Of a stretch of DNA of 64,000 bases, positions 49,601 through 60,435 are shown piece after piece (the stretch's first letter is position 1; each line of letters begins with the position of its first letter). This stretch comes from Hofstenia miamia (lineage: Eukaryota > Xenacoelomorpha > Acoela), in NCBI GenBank assembly GCA_004352715.1, contig SCFE01000019.1, positions 1,411,036 through 1,475,035 on the forward strand, given 5' to 3'. The notes under the pieces were generated by a model, which was not told the DNA's origin, did no database searches, and saw only the letters and a list, made by a program, of their open reading frames with translations. Position numbers and translations under genes: made by a program.

Positions 49601-52600
49601 TCTATTCTGTATCTGAGGACCTTTAATCTCTTTTAACTGCTGCTTTATCAACAGTAGCATATTTTATAGTTTTCACCCACCCACTATCACACTACAAATA
49701 ACACATATTTAATTTATATTGAAAATCAAGCCTTATAATGGCGTTTATATTTGACATATTTTATTTTTATATTTTACAAAAACGAGAAAATATGAATAAA
49801 AACATAAAAAACGGAGATAAGTTCTCAAAATACCATAGAGTTGTGACATTCAAAACACATGCTAGAATTACCTAATACTAAAAGCAATATATCTACACCA
49901 GTCCAATTTGGCAATTCCCATATCGACCCGCCTTAATGGTTATATACAAATAAAGATACAAAAATACGCCTAAAGTTTAAGATTATTGACTTTCTGGGAG
50001 TGTTCTGTGTCCACGGCTTAGCCGTTAGCCGCGGCCAATGATTTTGTTTTACGGTCAAAATCCTAGCTAAGATTCATTTCTGAACATTATGATGAACAAT
50101 GAATTTCCATGGTTTTTATTTCTTCGATCTATAGCATGTTTTAATCGTTCCTTTGAAAATTGCAGTATTTCACTTAGTAGTAGTAAAAAGCGCCGACTAC
50201 GGCAAAAAAAATCGCGGCTAACAAAGGTCAAAATAAATTTTGCATGGCTGGCTACGGCCAAGAAAATTGCCTTGGCTGCAGAATATTACTCTCGGCTCTT
50301 ATATTTTTTATTCGATTTGTGTTCCGTCATTTTCGATGACAGCGTTAGATTTCAGTAACCTTTGTCTTCAAATCCACCAAATTGTTTTCAATTTTGCAGT
50401 TTTGTTGAATTGGACGGTAGTTGCAATAATTACACAGTCTTCCATTGTTTAGCGAATTTTGGACTATGCGGGAGCACCCAATCGTCTGGATAGTGTTGGT
50501 GTAGTATATAAACAGATTTTCTCACTATATTTTGGCGAGTCTACAATGATTGTCAAGTAAAATCATGAGTGCAAAACGGGTCAATTTTTGACCCGAAACC
50601 CGGCCTGTCTAACAACAAATTAATAAATAATACAAAAGAATTAATATCCTTTAGTCTAAGAATTTTAAAGATTCAAATGTTTGGCTTCTTAAATTGTTGC
50701 TTATATCAGTTAATGTTCTTCCATCCTGATGATTATAAATCACCCGCGACCCATTTGAGAGTGACCCGCAATCGCACTCCAACCTGTAGGTTAGGTTGAC
50801 ATGTTTCCCACTCTGGTAAGATCATTTCATGGCAAGTGATCTGCAAATCATGATACTTTTGCAAATTTTGATGAAGGTATGTTAGTGTCTTCCCGTTTTA
50901 GAGTATTATAAATTCGCGGTGTTTCTATTCATCTGGAAGACGTATTCGTCAGTGCTGCAATAGTTTTAAAATCATAATATTCTCATTCCCGGGCCGTAAC
51001 AAGCAGATAGTTATTGCGTAGGTCCAAATTCAATAATTTATCATTGGCTAAGCCAAGTTGATTGAAACCTGTGATTTACTACCTTTTTCTGAACAAAACT
51101 TCTTTTTGGAAAATTAAAATGGGGTTGTTGATGAGACTTCTAAGTAAGATTTTGAACACTCTTACGTTGAATTTAAATTCATGACCATCTGGATAAATAT
51201 AATCAAGGTGAAGTTTAAAGGTACCACCATCTAACTCTGCAATTAGTGAAACATCTCTATTTATTCGTTGATTACTTTGAATATTTTACATGTCTTTCTT
51301 TTTTCATGTTAAAATTTGTTTGTTAGGCCAAACCCGATTCATGGATTCTTGTGCAAATTGCAATCGCTTACCCAATGAAAATTAGTTATGGCGAACGGCT
51401 TTTGCCTCTCATCTCATCGTGTTCAAAAATCTTCACGTGATTGATCGCAGACTGTTGTTTAATGTACTTCCATTTCTTTATGTAATCGTGGTGGAATTTT
51501 ATGTTAAAGTGGCAGGATTTCGTAGAGCTATTGAAATCAGCTTTTCCATTATTCTATCACATTTTTCGATGTCGATCACTTCCTTGTCTTCATTCTAATG
51601 ATTGATTAATCTCTTCGAAATTTGTACCCTGGAAATTTGCTTTAATGGACATGAATTTAGAAATTTGACTTGTTTTATATTGTTACAAGCAAAATAACGA
51701 GTTTGAAAATTAGATAATTTGTTCGCATTGCGCTTTAGTTTTTGCGGGAAAAATAATTAATTTTTTGACACCGTTCCTAGCATGTACAGCAAACATTGAA
51801 AATCTCACATCTTTGAATTTTGAATAGAACTATATAATAAATGTAAGATTTAATATTCATAGTTCGTATTGTATCCCAAAGTGGCGATATTAGCATTCTT
51901 GATATTTACCTAAAATAATTGGCGAGCTATAAGTTGGGTAAAGTAACGTTCAAACCAAACTCCAGACGGGTTAATATTTCAGTTTGTCTGGCCCAATAAA
52001 ATAACAATTAACATTAAACATTTTTTGAAATTTGAGGTGAGTACCGATAGTTTAATTAGTATATGACAGTACTTTCATTTCAAAAACCTCAAATTTTCCA
52101 TATTTATGAAAATTTAATAATGAGAAATTGTAATTTGTGGAAAATTTAGATAATTGATTTTTTAATTACCAAATACTTTTAGTTAGCTAAGATGTTTTCA
52201 ATTGTATTTACAGAATGTAACAACTCGTTTTGGCACTTCTTATTTATGCGGGCTGTAAACACCTAAAATGCCGGCTTTTCAATGACAAAATATTTGTTTG
52301 ATGACAGTCGTAGGCAGATTTTATCTAAAGGCTAGGTAACTATAATGTATGTGAGAGAGAGAAATAACATTTTGGTATTTAAAATAAAGTTTCCTGATCG
52401 AACTTAAAATTAGTAGAACTATACAGGGACCGAGCTATCTAATTAGTTATATGCCTTATTGGCCAGATTTCAAAACTTAGCCTCATTTCCTACTGGGTTG
52501 TGATCATGAATATATAGGTGTGACGTTTTAGAAAGTGTCATACATCAGGTCTGCATATTTCTATTTGGCTTTTATCTTGTGCCAAAATGGGTCTGGAGTG

Positions 52601-52869
52601 ATAAATTTTTTATAGTAACCATAGGTAAATTTTAGTAATTATGTCTAACCAAACTAAAACATTACTTAAATTTTGGGGTTGCAGTTTTTTCCTTATTAAT
52701 TCAAAACATGCATTAACCATACATCTAATTAGAAATCTGCATGCACCGAAAATTTAAGTCCAAACCCGCACTCTAGATTTGGATGTGGACCGAGGTATTA
52801 AAAAAGATAGGTTGAAATTTACAAAAATTGGCACAAGACAACCTAATTGTAGTAAATGCTATGTAAGTT

Positions 52870-53215
52870 ATAAACAATGTGTTCAAAGACATAATTTGCA
52901 TTTTGAAATTTTACATTAGCATTATATACTCTTCTAACTCTCAATTTAGGGTTTTCAATTTCAGTGTGTAGATTTTATATGAAATTTCCAACATGCTCAA
53001 TGTTGGTCTAGCAAACCGAAAATGTGGGAAATTCTTTGACCAGTTTTCTGGTCAAATCGATTTGCTGGACCAAAGTTGGGTACTTTACAAACATAATATG
53101 CAAAATTGAAAACCATAAATTTGGTTTTGGAATCGTATATGATGCTAATGTAGAATTGCGAAGTGTAAATTTTATTTTTCAACACATTGCTTACAAATAA
53201 TATGGTATTCACTGT
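52870..53215. repeat. Large imperfect palindrome (fold-back repeat)
   Basis: The left arm (AACAATGTGTTCAAAGACAT, TACATTAGCATTATATAC, GGTTTTCAATTT, GGTCTAGCAAACCG) and the inverted right arm (AGCAATGTGTTGAAAAATAA, TACATTAGCATCATATAC, GGTTTTCAATTT, GGTCCAGCAAATCG) pair over roughly 150 bases with gaps. The centre is a perfect hairpin, TTTGACCAG-TTTT-CTGGTCAAA (about 53036-53057). There are no sharp termini or target duplication. A third copy of the outer arm lies inside the hAT at 33641, so this is probably a fold-back derivative of a transposon end. Confidence 0.75.
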
Positions 53216-54159
53216 ATTTGGGTTTATTGGTATTGACTGTTGCTTTATAGTCAGTTTTTGAAATCGCAGCCCATTTTATCCAATATTTAATATTCACGCA
53301 TAGAGAAGTATTTAGCAAAATTTATAGAAGTATTTAGATGGCATTTTCTAACTTCTAGACTTCTTTTTTCTGTTTTATAATGATATCTACCTCAAAGCGT
53401 CGTAATATTCTAATTTTAGCTTAAAAGTATGGATTTTAAAATGCGTGGGAATTCTTTATGCTTCGATGATTAACCATTTGAAAATTTTAATAGTATACCA
53501 TCCTCTTAATTTGTGTTTTCCCAACGTCTGTAGTAAATTGTTTATTAGAGAATGAATTTCCATTTTAATATTTATGGTGATATTACAAACCTTTAAGGCT
53601 ACGTTAATTCAGGGATACTCGCGTTCAAGTCAAACGAAGCAATTAAAGTTTGAATCGGGCCATTCTTTGTGAACCCATAACTTTACAGTTCTTATTGCCC
53701 AATTTGCCAACATTTATTTTTGCTGAACCTAGTCAACATATGCACAATTCTGTTATTTGTGGGTCTCTTAAAATATTGTAATCGTAGGTTGCCTATTCTG
53801 ACAAACTTTTGTCTCTAAAAGCAATTCATGACGAAACACTACTAAAAACTAAACTAGTGATTCGCAGTTGAATTTGCACAAAATCTCAATTTATGTCAAT
53901 CAAGGTTTCCATTCAATTCATTATTATTGATATGCTGGCATAATATGGTTAAATCGCCACAAGTAATTGACAATTCCGGCCGAAGTCGGATTGGGTCAGT
54001 CCTTACATTTTCGGGTTGTGAACCCAAAACTAGCAATTTCCTTGCAGTTAAAGTTTGTGTTATTAGTCAGCTATCAGTAAGAGAATAGCATTTAATAATG
54101 CATGGAGAATACTGTGGGCAGAATACTTCACTCTACTAACTACATGCATCGATAGCGAA

Positions 54160-54374
54160 CAGAGGTATACCAAGGATTTTCTGATGGAGGACATCATAGT
54201 CATAATTAAAAGCGGGGTAAAGCCTTCGAAAATTTTTGAAAATCTAAACTGCATTTCACGATCTCAGATTTTTTGCATTTTGTTACAGAAAATCTTTTGA
54301 TTTAACCTGTCAAAATCAAATTTGAAAACCTGACTGAGGGACATTCCACCATGTCCCCCTTGCGTACGCCACTG
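54160..54374. mobile_element. Probable short hAT-like MITE, decayed
   Basis: The left CAGAGGTATACCAAGGATTT and the inverted right end CAGTGGCGTACGCAAGGGGG share the CAG.GG..TA pattern common in hAT ends, but match imperfectly. The flanking octamers ATAGCGAA and TTAGCCAC agree at 5 of 8 positions, consistent with an old duplication. The right end (CCCCCTTGCGTACGCCACTG) is more convincing than the left. Confidence 0.45.
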
Positions 54375-54427
54375 TTAGCCACATTAATCACTTCATAGCA
54401 CAATTAGTTTCATTATCTTCATTACAG

Positions 54428-54518
54428 TACTCCTCAACCACTGAATCAGACTGCATCTTCACCTGCATCTGAGAGGATACTTAACAGCACTGCCAAGTTC
54501 TTACGAATAGACGTCGAG
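54428..54518 (+). CDS. Candidate alternative exon, unknown
   Basis: It follows a very good acceptor (TTTCATTATCTTCATTACAG, ending 54427) and is less AT-rich than its surroundings. One frame is open across the block and beyond, starting with one base that completes a codon, then TPQPLNQTASSPASERILNS and TAKFLRIDVE. The donor (GAG|GTTGAG, 54519) is weak. This frame needs two bases carried in, which does not match the main frame of exon 3 but does match its second open frame. In the other frames it would end the protein quickly (after exon 2: YSSTTESDCIFTCI then stop). It may be an alternative internal or terminal exon, or chance. Confidence 0.35.
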
Positions 54519-55303
54519 GTTGAGTCCAGACATTGTTGGTGACGTATTATTCTTGTAGCAATTTTAAAATTATGGCCTTACTTTTTCTATTTCGGTTTCG
54601 GGCAGAGTTGATACTGTATCGAGCCGGGCTTATACAATTATGAAATTGCCAATCATTAATCGCTAAGTTCGAAGTTTATCCACGTTGTCTTCGATTTGAG
54701 GATATATTGGCATTGATTGATGCATTGTATTTTCAAGTTTAAAAAATTCAAAAACGCCTTCCAAGCCTTAACATTTTGTTTTCGTTATGTAAGTCAAGAT
54801 ATTGTTCTGACTCTAGTACACAAATGAATTTGTTCAGCATTGTTCCTTAAACACACTAGGCTGCTATAAGAGCATATAGTGAGGAATTTAATGATGGCAT
54901 TATATTTATTGAATTTATTAAAACAATTGGAAATAAGATAGTGCCGCAATAAAAAGATAAACAACATGAATTATTGAAATGTTGGTGTAATCTCTCAAGT
55001 CCTTATTTTCTAATAAATAAATGCGTTTTATTTTATTGGAAGATCGCTAATACACTCCACTGGTGAAAAGGAATTTGAGGCTAATTTCAAGAATCTCACT
55101 CTACCATTTTTCAAATTCATATTTAAAAATCGCCTGACTAAATTGGAATAAGTTTATACATCTTACATGCATCACGTATATCGACAATTAATATCAATTA
55201 TCAAATTTAATCAATGTTACAAGCTATGTATAGGTTCACTTATAGTAGAGTAGTAGGCTAAGAATAAGAGTTTGGGTTAATTTTATTAAAAAAATTAAAT
55301 TAA

Positions 55304-55305
<2 letters not shown>

Positions 55306-55337
<32 letters not shown>

Positions 55338-55361
55338 TGTATATATGCGTGTGTATATATA
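55306..55361. repeat. (TA)n microsatellite
   Basis: Pure TA to about 55336, then degenerate TATG/GTGTATA. Confidence 0.95.
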
Positions 55362-56947
55362 TTGTGCCAGAGTTGTAAATGGGCCCTGTCAGCCCATGTG
55401 TTGCCCCGGCTATTTTCCTAGAACTATGGGCCAGGAACGATAGCGTCTAAACGTTTCAACATAGTAATACAATTTCTTGTTTCTTACTAATTATTAACCA
55501 AACCTTATGACATTCAATATGCTTAGATTTTGATAGAATTGCATTGTTTTGCGAACGTAGACCAAGAGAATGCCTTATTCTCTTTATTTGTCTGGATTTT
55601 TCGTACTGCTTTCAAGAAGCCTAAGAAGAATTTAATATTTTAGTTCAAATTATCAAACATGCAAAAATTTACTTTAAATTAGTCTTAGAAAAACAAGGCT
55701 CAGTAATTTTTTAATAAACATCTTGGTTTTCATTTATCACATTTCAATTATTATCCACTTTGATTTCACTTGTCAATATGTAATGGATGAATTCTGGACT
55801 CAAAGTGAAGTTCCAAAATATGAAAGAACTAGTAGCTGATCGAGATTACCTCAATAGCATTTGTTACACTTAATTATATTAATACAAACTCTGCTACGAT
55901 ATCTAATTACATTCGCAAAACTTTATGGTCGCATTGTGATTCGGACACAATGTTTCTACCATTTGTTATACCTTTTCAAATAATTCTACTGTTATGCCAT
56001 AATTCAATTATAGGCACGCATTGAATTATTTATTTTAAGCTTACAAGTCATAACAATTCAGCAAATGCAATTACAGCTCTGCTTTCTATTCGCATCAGAA
56101 GTTTACGCCTCCGGTGATATTATTTTTCTGTTTAATTTATGAGTAATGAAAAAAACTTGATTTATGATTGGATAGAATTTCATATTTCACACTATCGGAA
56201 AACATGTTACACCCTCGCTTAATCATCAAATCAATAAGGAAGCATTGGGGTGGAAATGGGTTGGGTTACAACCATTTATGGGAAACAGATGCCACTACTA
56301 ATGTAGTTTTTAGAATCAATGCTTGATATAATTTTAGAGTTTATTAAAGTGTTCTCTCTACTTTTAAGAATTCCATGTTTTTTTATAATTCCTTTGGATT
56401 TTTGGCACAATCGGTTGGATTCGGAGCACCCAGTTTTTTGCAGGTTCTTCTTTCTCAACTGCTAATGGTAGTCTTTGAGTTTAATGAAAAAATTCCATAT
56501 CAAATCCAAACCTCGTACAAAAAACCGCAATCTTAAGAATGTTTCATAATATTGTATATATTATCCCTTAAGATTGGTGAAACATAATTTTTGGAAATTT
56601 TTTTACAATCAAACAACTTAACATAGGATTCATTGGAAAAGAATTGGAAAACCAAAATATGGCACAACTCACAATGGGATAGAATAAATATGCCTCATAT
56701 GAGGTATAGGCATAGGACAGCAAACTCTTGCCCCGTTGTAAATCTTAAGATGCAGCAAGTATGCTTGCAAACAGAACACAGCCGGTACAGATTAAACGGT
56801 TGTTAAAAAAATTTTAACCTAAAAAATTGTATAGTATAGATATAAATTCTAGAATTCATACTTGGAACATTTCGGATTTTGTTTATAGAACTTACTCTCA
56901 ATTGTCTAAAACAAACTTAAGAAGTGAAGGTGAATTTATGTAACCAG

Positions 56948-57067
56948 CCATGGATTTCTATAACAATAACAGGATGCGAACTGCACTTTTGTAATTGACC
57001 ATTGTCGACTGAATGTAAGCCAGAAAGTGAGGTAAACATGTTTCACTGTGACTTGGTGCAAGTTCAG
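56948..57067. repeat. Dispersed repeat, copy 2, interrupted by a MITE
   Basis: Matches the copy at 947-1090. The match continues for a few bases beyond the MITE (AAGTTCAGCCTGC at 57512-57524 against CAGTTCTTCCTGC near 1078). Confidence 0.75.
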
Positions 57068-57511
57068 CAGGGATCCAAACCCAATTACAATTAAAACCAA
57101 TTAATTGGGACCCAACCCAATTACACAACCAATTATGCACTTACCCAATTATGCAATTATTATCAGCTGTTTTGCTGAACCCAATTAATTGGCTTCGACA
57201 TATCTTATGTATTTCTTAGCAAAACCAACAATTTATGTAAACGCTCTTTTATATGTTTGATTTTGTAATTTTTGTTTCTCATTTTAGATATGTTTTGACA
57301 TTTTCTATTGTCTTTTGCTATATTTACATTTTTTTCTTTTTTTACAGTACAACAATGGCAGTTTCAAACAACCCAATTACACTCAAGCAACCCAACCCAA
57401 TTACCCAACCAATTATTTATTGTAGGCCCAATTAACAACCCAATTACCAATTAAGGTACCCAAGTATCAAAGTATCAATTATGGCTTAAATCCAATTAAT
57501 TGGGATCCCTG
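57068..57511. mobile_element. hAT-type MITE built of CCAATTA repeats, perfect 8-bp TSD
   Basis: The ends are CAGGGATCC and GGATCCCTG (perfect 9-bp inverted repeat), flanked by AAGTTCAG at 57060-57067 and 57512-57519. Each end is enriched in CCCAATTA/CCAATTAATTGG words, about a dozen in all, several themselves palindromic, while the centre (57180-57350) is plain AT-rich. It is non-coding, 444 bp. It sits inside an older dispersed repeat, giving relative age: repeat first, MITE later. Confidence 0.93.
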
Positions 57512-57656
57512 AAGTTCAGCCTGCCTAAGCGCATCCATTAACTATCTGATTATTTGTTCTAAATTTATAACGACTAACACTGGAGAGGTGATAGAGTTAA
57601 CATAGCGATGTTACTACAACTGTTTTTGAGGGGTAGAATTTTGCTTTGACTATATC

Positions 57657-57847
57657 GGGGATTACGCGATTATACATGGATGCGACACTGTTTCAAGTTT
57701 AGGCCGAAATTAACCAATGAACGTAAGTGGTAGCGCTTACTTAAGAGGAACGCAATTATTGTTATCCAATCAAAGTGGCAATTTATGTATCTGATGGCCT
57801 AAACTTGATATCAGTGTCGCATCCAGTGTATTAATCGCGTAGTCCAC
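57657..57847. mobile_element. Long-TIR MITE with 9-bp TSD (Mutator-like?)
   Basis: Arms of about 55 bases pair: left GGGGATTACGCGATTA...GGATGCGACACTG...CAAGTTTAGGCC, inverted right GTGGACTACGCGATTA...GGATGCGACACTG...CAAGTTTAGGCC. The flanks GACTATATC (57648-57656) and GACTATATA (57848-57856) agree at 8 of 9. A 9-bp duplication with long inverted repeats starting with G suggests a Mutator-like origin, though an 8-bp duplication cannot be excluded. Confidence 0.82.
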
Positions 57848-59263
57848 GACTATATACAAAATAGCGATTTCCCTAATTTTTGGTATTTAATATAGAGAAA
57901 CATTAATCTTCAACCAATTTTTGCTTTCCCCCACACGAATTCAATATTTTCTATCAATAATAATTGAATGTTATCCAAAGCCCGACGTACTAGAAATGCA
58001 TAATATGAATGTAAAATTTGTATTGTCTGCAAATATTAAGTTTAGCTAATTTTTTTAATCAATAATCAGAATCAGTGGCTTTTGCGAGATCGCTGCTAAT
58101 CATTTGAAGATGGCACAAGAAACCGGAAAAAATTTTTTAAAAGGATTAAAGTATAATCAGTTTGAGTTGAAGAGACGTATTAAAAGTCAAAGCGCTATAT
58201 TTTACCATTTTCTCAAAAAGGAATCTATTTATGTAATTGATTTCTGCCATTGTAGAAATTTCAATTTTTTAATGGTTCCGGTGTTGTGTTTCTCAAATAA
58301 TTTTCTTTAAAATGCAGACATATAAATTGCAGTGGAAATGCAAATATAATGCCAGTTTATTTTTTTAAAATTCTGTTTCTAAATTTAAGTTAATGCTTTA
58401 AAATTCCATTCAAGATGTAATTGTTGAAGAATTTACACTGTGATACCGATCTTCAAACAACTGTTATAATCCTTTTCAAGCGTGTAAAATCTAGGATGTG
58501 ATTATGAATAAAATAACCAGCTGATGCTGTATATTCTATGCATTAAAAAGACCATTAATCTTTATTCTACATACACATATAAAATTCAACAAAGGCTTCA
58601 TACCAAGTGGCGGCTCTAGCAAAACATTTTCATAAAATTTATACTTTTGAAGTAATTGCATTATATATTACTTGAAAACGACCTTATAAATTTCCACTTC
58701 TCAATTTTGGCACCATTAATCAAAGCATCCCTTCAAACGATTACAGAAGTTTCTTTGATAAATTGAAGCCCAATGCTAGTAGAAGAACCTAGTTTTGCCA
58801 TATAGGCTCATTGTTTAAGTGCACATATTTAAAACTAATATAACTATTGTTAGCATATAATTATGCTACAATCATACCGAATATTTATAAATTTTCGAAA
58901 TGTTTACAGATTAGCTTTTTACAGGCAATTTTTGCTGTAAATACAAAGATTGTTTTTGGCTCTTTATTAATTTGTGGCCGAACTATTCTGTCCATTGGCA
59001 AGTACTGTTTGCATTTCGATTTTCATTACTGCCCTCTGTAAGAGCGGTGTAATATTTTAGTAGCAAGCATAACTTATTACTTCATTTCTTGCAGTGGTAA
59101 TTGGGCGTATTTTCCCAAATACATTGATTAGCTTCATTGTTGTTGTGATAGAAGATTTCTTACAGCTTAGCATGCCGTTGATCCTATAAGATTCCATTAA
59201 TGCATGATGTTACCAAATTTTATTTACGGCTTATGAAATATTCACATTTGCTGTATTTAGCAG

Positions 59264-59700
59264 GCAGAAGAAGTATTCCCGACTCTCCCGATAAAGCGCA
59301 AGAACTTTGGTTACCGCGTTATTCCAAAGGAGGAAAAAACACTTCACAAACGATGCCGAGAAATCCTGGGGCACCAGCCAATCGCCGTATTGACGACAAT
59401 TACTACAGTGCACATCCCCAAACAGGTACTACAAAGCGGGGATCGAATACACTGGATCGCAGGGCTCCGACTTCAAATAACTGGCCCCCTCCTCCTTCAA
59501 ACAAAGACTTGCAACCTATTCAAGAAGACGGTCATCAGAAAAAAGGTTCACGTCAGCCTCGAGTTGTGCCTGATATATGCCTTGACGTTTGCAATAGCTT
59601 GGATAAAGCCAAGTCCCCTAAATATTATCCTGACATTTCGTTTCCCAAGCGAATTCCGCCTTCTCCGGGTATAAGAAATAACAATACATCCATAATCTAA
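59264..59700 (+). CDS. Terminal coding exon with Pro-rich tail and PDZ-type C-terminus, unknown family
   Basis: The acceptor TTTGCTGTATTTAGCAG ends at 59263. The exon opens with GC, which completes a Ser codon with the A from exon 3, then reads 144 residues to TAA at 59698-59700. The composition is clearly coding-like and GC-richer than its surroundings. Parts seen: RRSIPDSPDKAQELWLPRYS at the start, a Pro/Arg/Asn-rich disordered middle, WPPPP (59482-59496; a possible EVH1/SH3-type ligand), a short KSPKYYPDISFPKRIPPSP block, and the last residues NNNTSII. S-I-I at the end fits a class I PDZ ligand (S/T-x-hydrophobic). I infer an intracellular tail of a membrane or scaffold protein, and I cannot name it. 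The ATG at 59200 upstream is intronic in this model. Confidence 0.75.
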
Positions 59701-60435
59701 TGCGTGTCAACTGCAAGCGATTGAATTTAGTTATTTTTTGTGCAATATTCCAGTTTTTAAATTGCTTTTTTATATATTTTTGTTGAATGTTATATTGTTT
59801 TATATATTTAATGTTATGTCTCATTCAAAGGAAATTCTTCGAAAATATATTTTCTAATTAATCTTAGCTGACAATGTAAACTTTTAGAACATGTTCCAGC
59901 AGTGATTATACTCACCACCAATTAAATTAAAAGTTATTAGCTAATAGAATTTATTCTAACTATTTAAAAAAATTCTGTTTTCAGACAGATGTCATGTTAT
60001 TTGACACGTGTTTCCCAGACTTAATTGGCACTGCAAAAACTATAAATTCAAATAACTCTTTTGATTTCTAAAACAACTAGGGAGTTTCTTGAAATACTTA
60101 GAACTAAATAATGCGCAGACATGAAAAAATAATAATAATAAGTTTGTAAATTGCTCTTTTACTTTACAACAAAAAGGGAAACGTTTGTGATATCTCAGAT
60201 TTATGTCTTAGCTATTTGTAAATGCTCTGCCCTTTTTACACAAGTTCAAACGGACATTTCGTAGGCTGTCACGTTACGAAAAACCTAGAGCCGTATTAAG
60301 CAACAAATATCTAATAAATTTCAACAATCATTTACATATGAACTAATATGGATTAAAAACAAATGGGACAACAATAATTGCCATTTTCGTACTGCAAAAT
60401 CGAATTCTGTCATATAAAATAGAAATTATCATTAA
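59701..60435 (+). other. 3' flank of the gene, likely 3' UTR start
   Basis: U-rich AT sequence directly after the stop. I see no canonical AATAAA close to the stop (only variants such as ATTAAA near 59921), so the polyadenylation site is not fixed. No other feature was seen. Confidence 0.4.

Larger units (their letters stand above)
47411..49935 (-). mobile_element. 2.5-kb DNA transposon, 8-bp TSD, carrying an orphan invertebrate transposase family
   Basis: The terminal inverted repeats are TAAGGCGGGTCGA at 47411-47423 and the exact reverse complement at 49923-49935. A second matched subterminal word, TTGGACTGGTG, sits 31 and 29 bases in (47442-47452 and 49896-49906, inverted). The flanks are ATGGTTAT at 47403-47410 and 49936-49943, a perfect 8-bp duplication. 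The interior is one minus-strand gene remnant (47690-49600). 8-bp duplications are typical of hAT, P and some other superfamilies. The termini do not start with CAG as most hATs do. I lean to a hAT-related RNase H-fold transposon because the protein has a D...N then C..H arrangement. The element is dead and contains a duplicated 201-bp block across an N. Confidence 0.9.
44598..59263 (+). other. Intron of about 14.7 kb between exons 3 and 4
   Basis: Starts GTATGA and ends TGTATTTAGCAG. It hosts the 2.5-kb 8-bp-TSD transposon, the 53-kb palindrome, hAT-like and long-TIR MITEs and a candidate alternative exon, each annotated separately. The parts 44650-47400, 49950-52860 and 57860-59250 are AT-rich with no recognised gene. 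The patch at 49995-50290 has several CGGCTAAC/TACGGC words that suggest an eroded MITE without definable ends. Confidence 0.5.

Noticed and set aside
49995-50290. Inverted CGGCTAAC/TACGGC words suggesting a MITE
   Set aside because: No definable ends or duplication; left as eroded repeat.
58606-58622. CAAGTGGCGGCTCTAGC as a hAT terminus
   Set aside because: Solitary motif without partner end or duplication.
59200-59263. ATG at 59200 as start of the last open frame
   Set aside because: The upstream 63 bases are AT-rich and end in a strong TTTAGCAG acceptor, and phases agree with the exons upstream. The ATG is intronic in this model.
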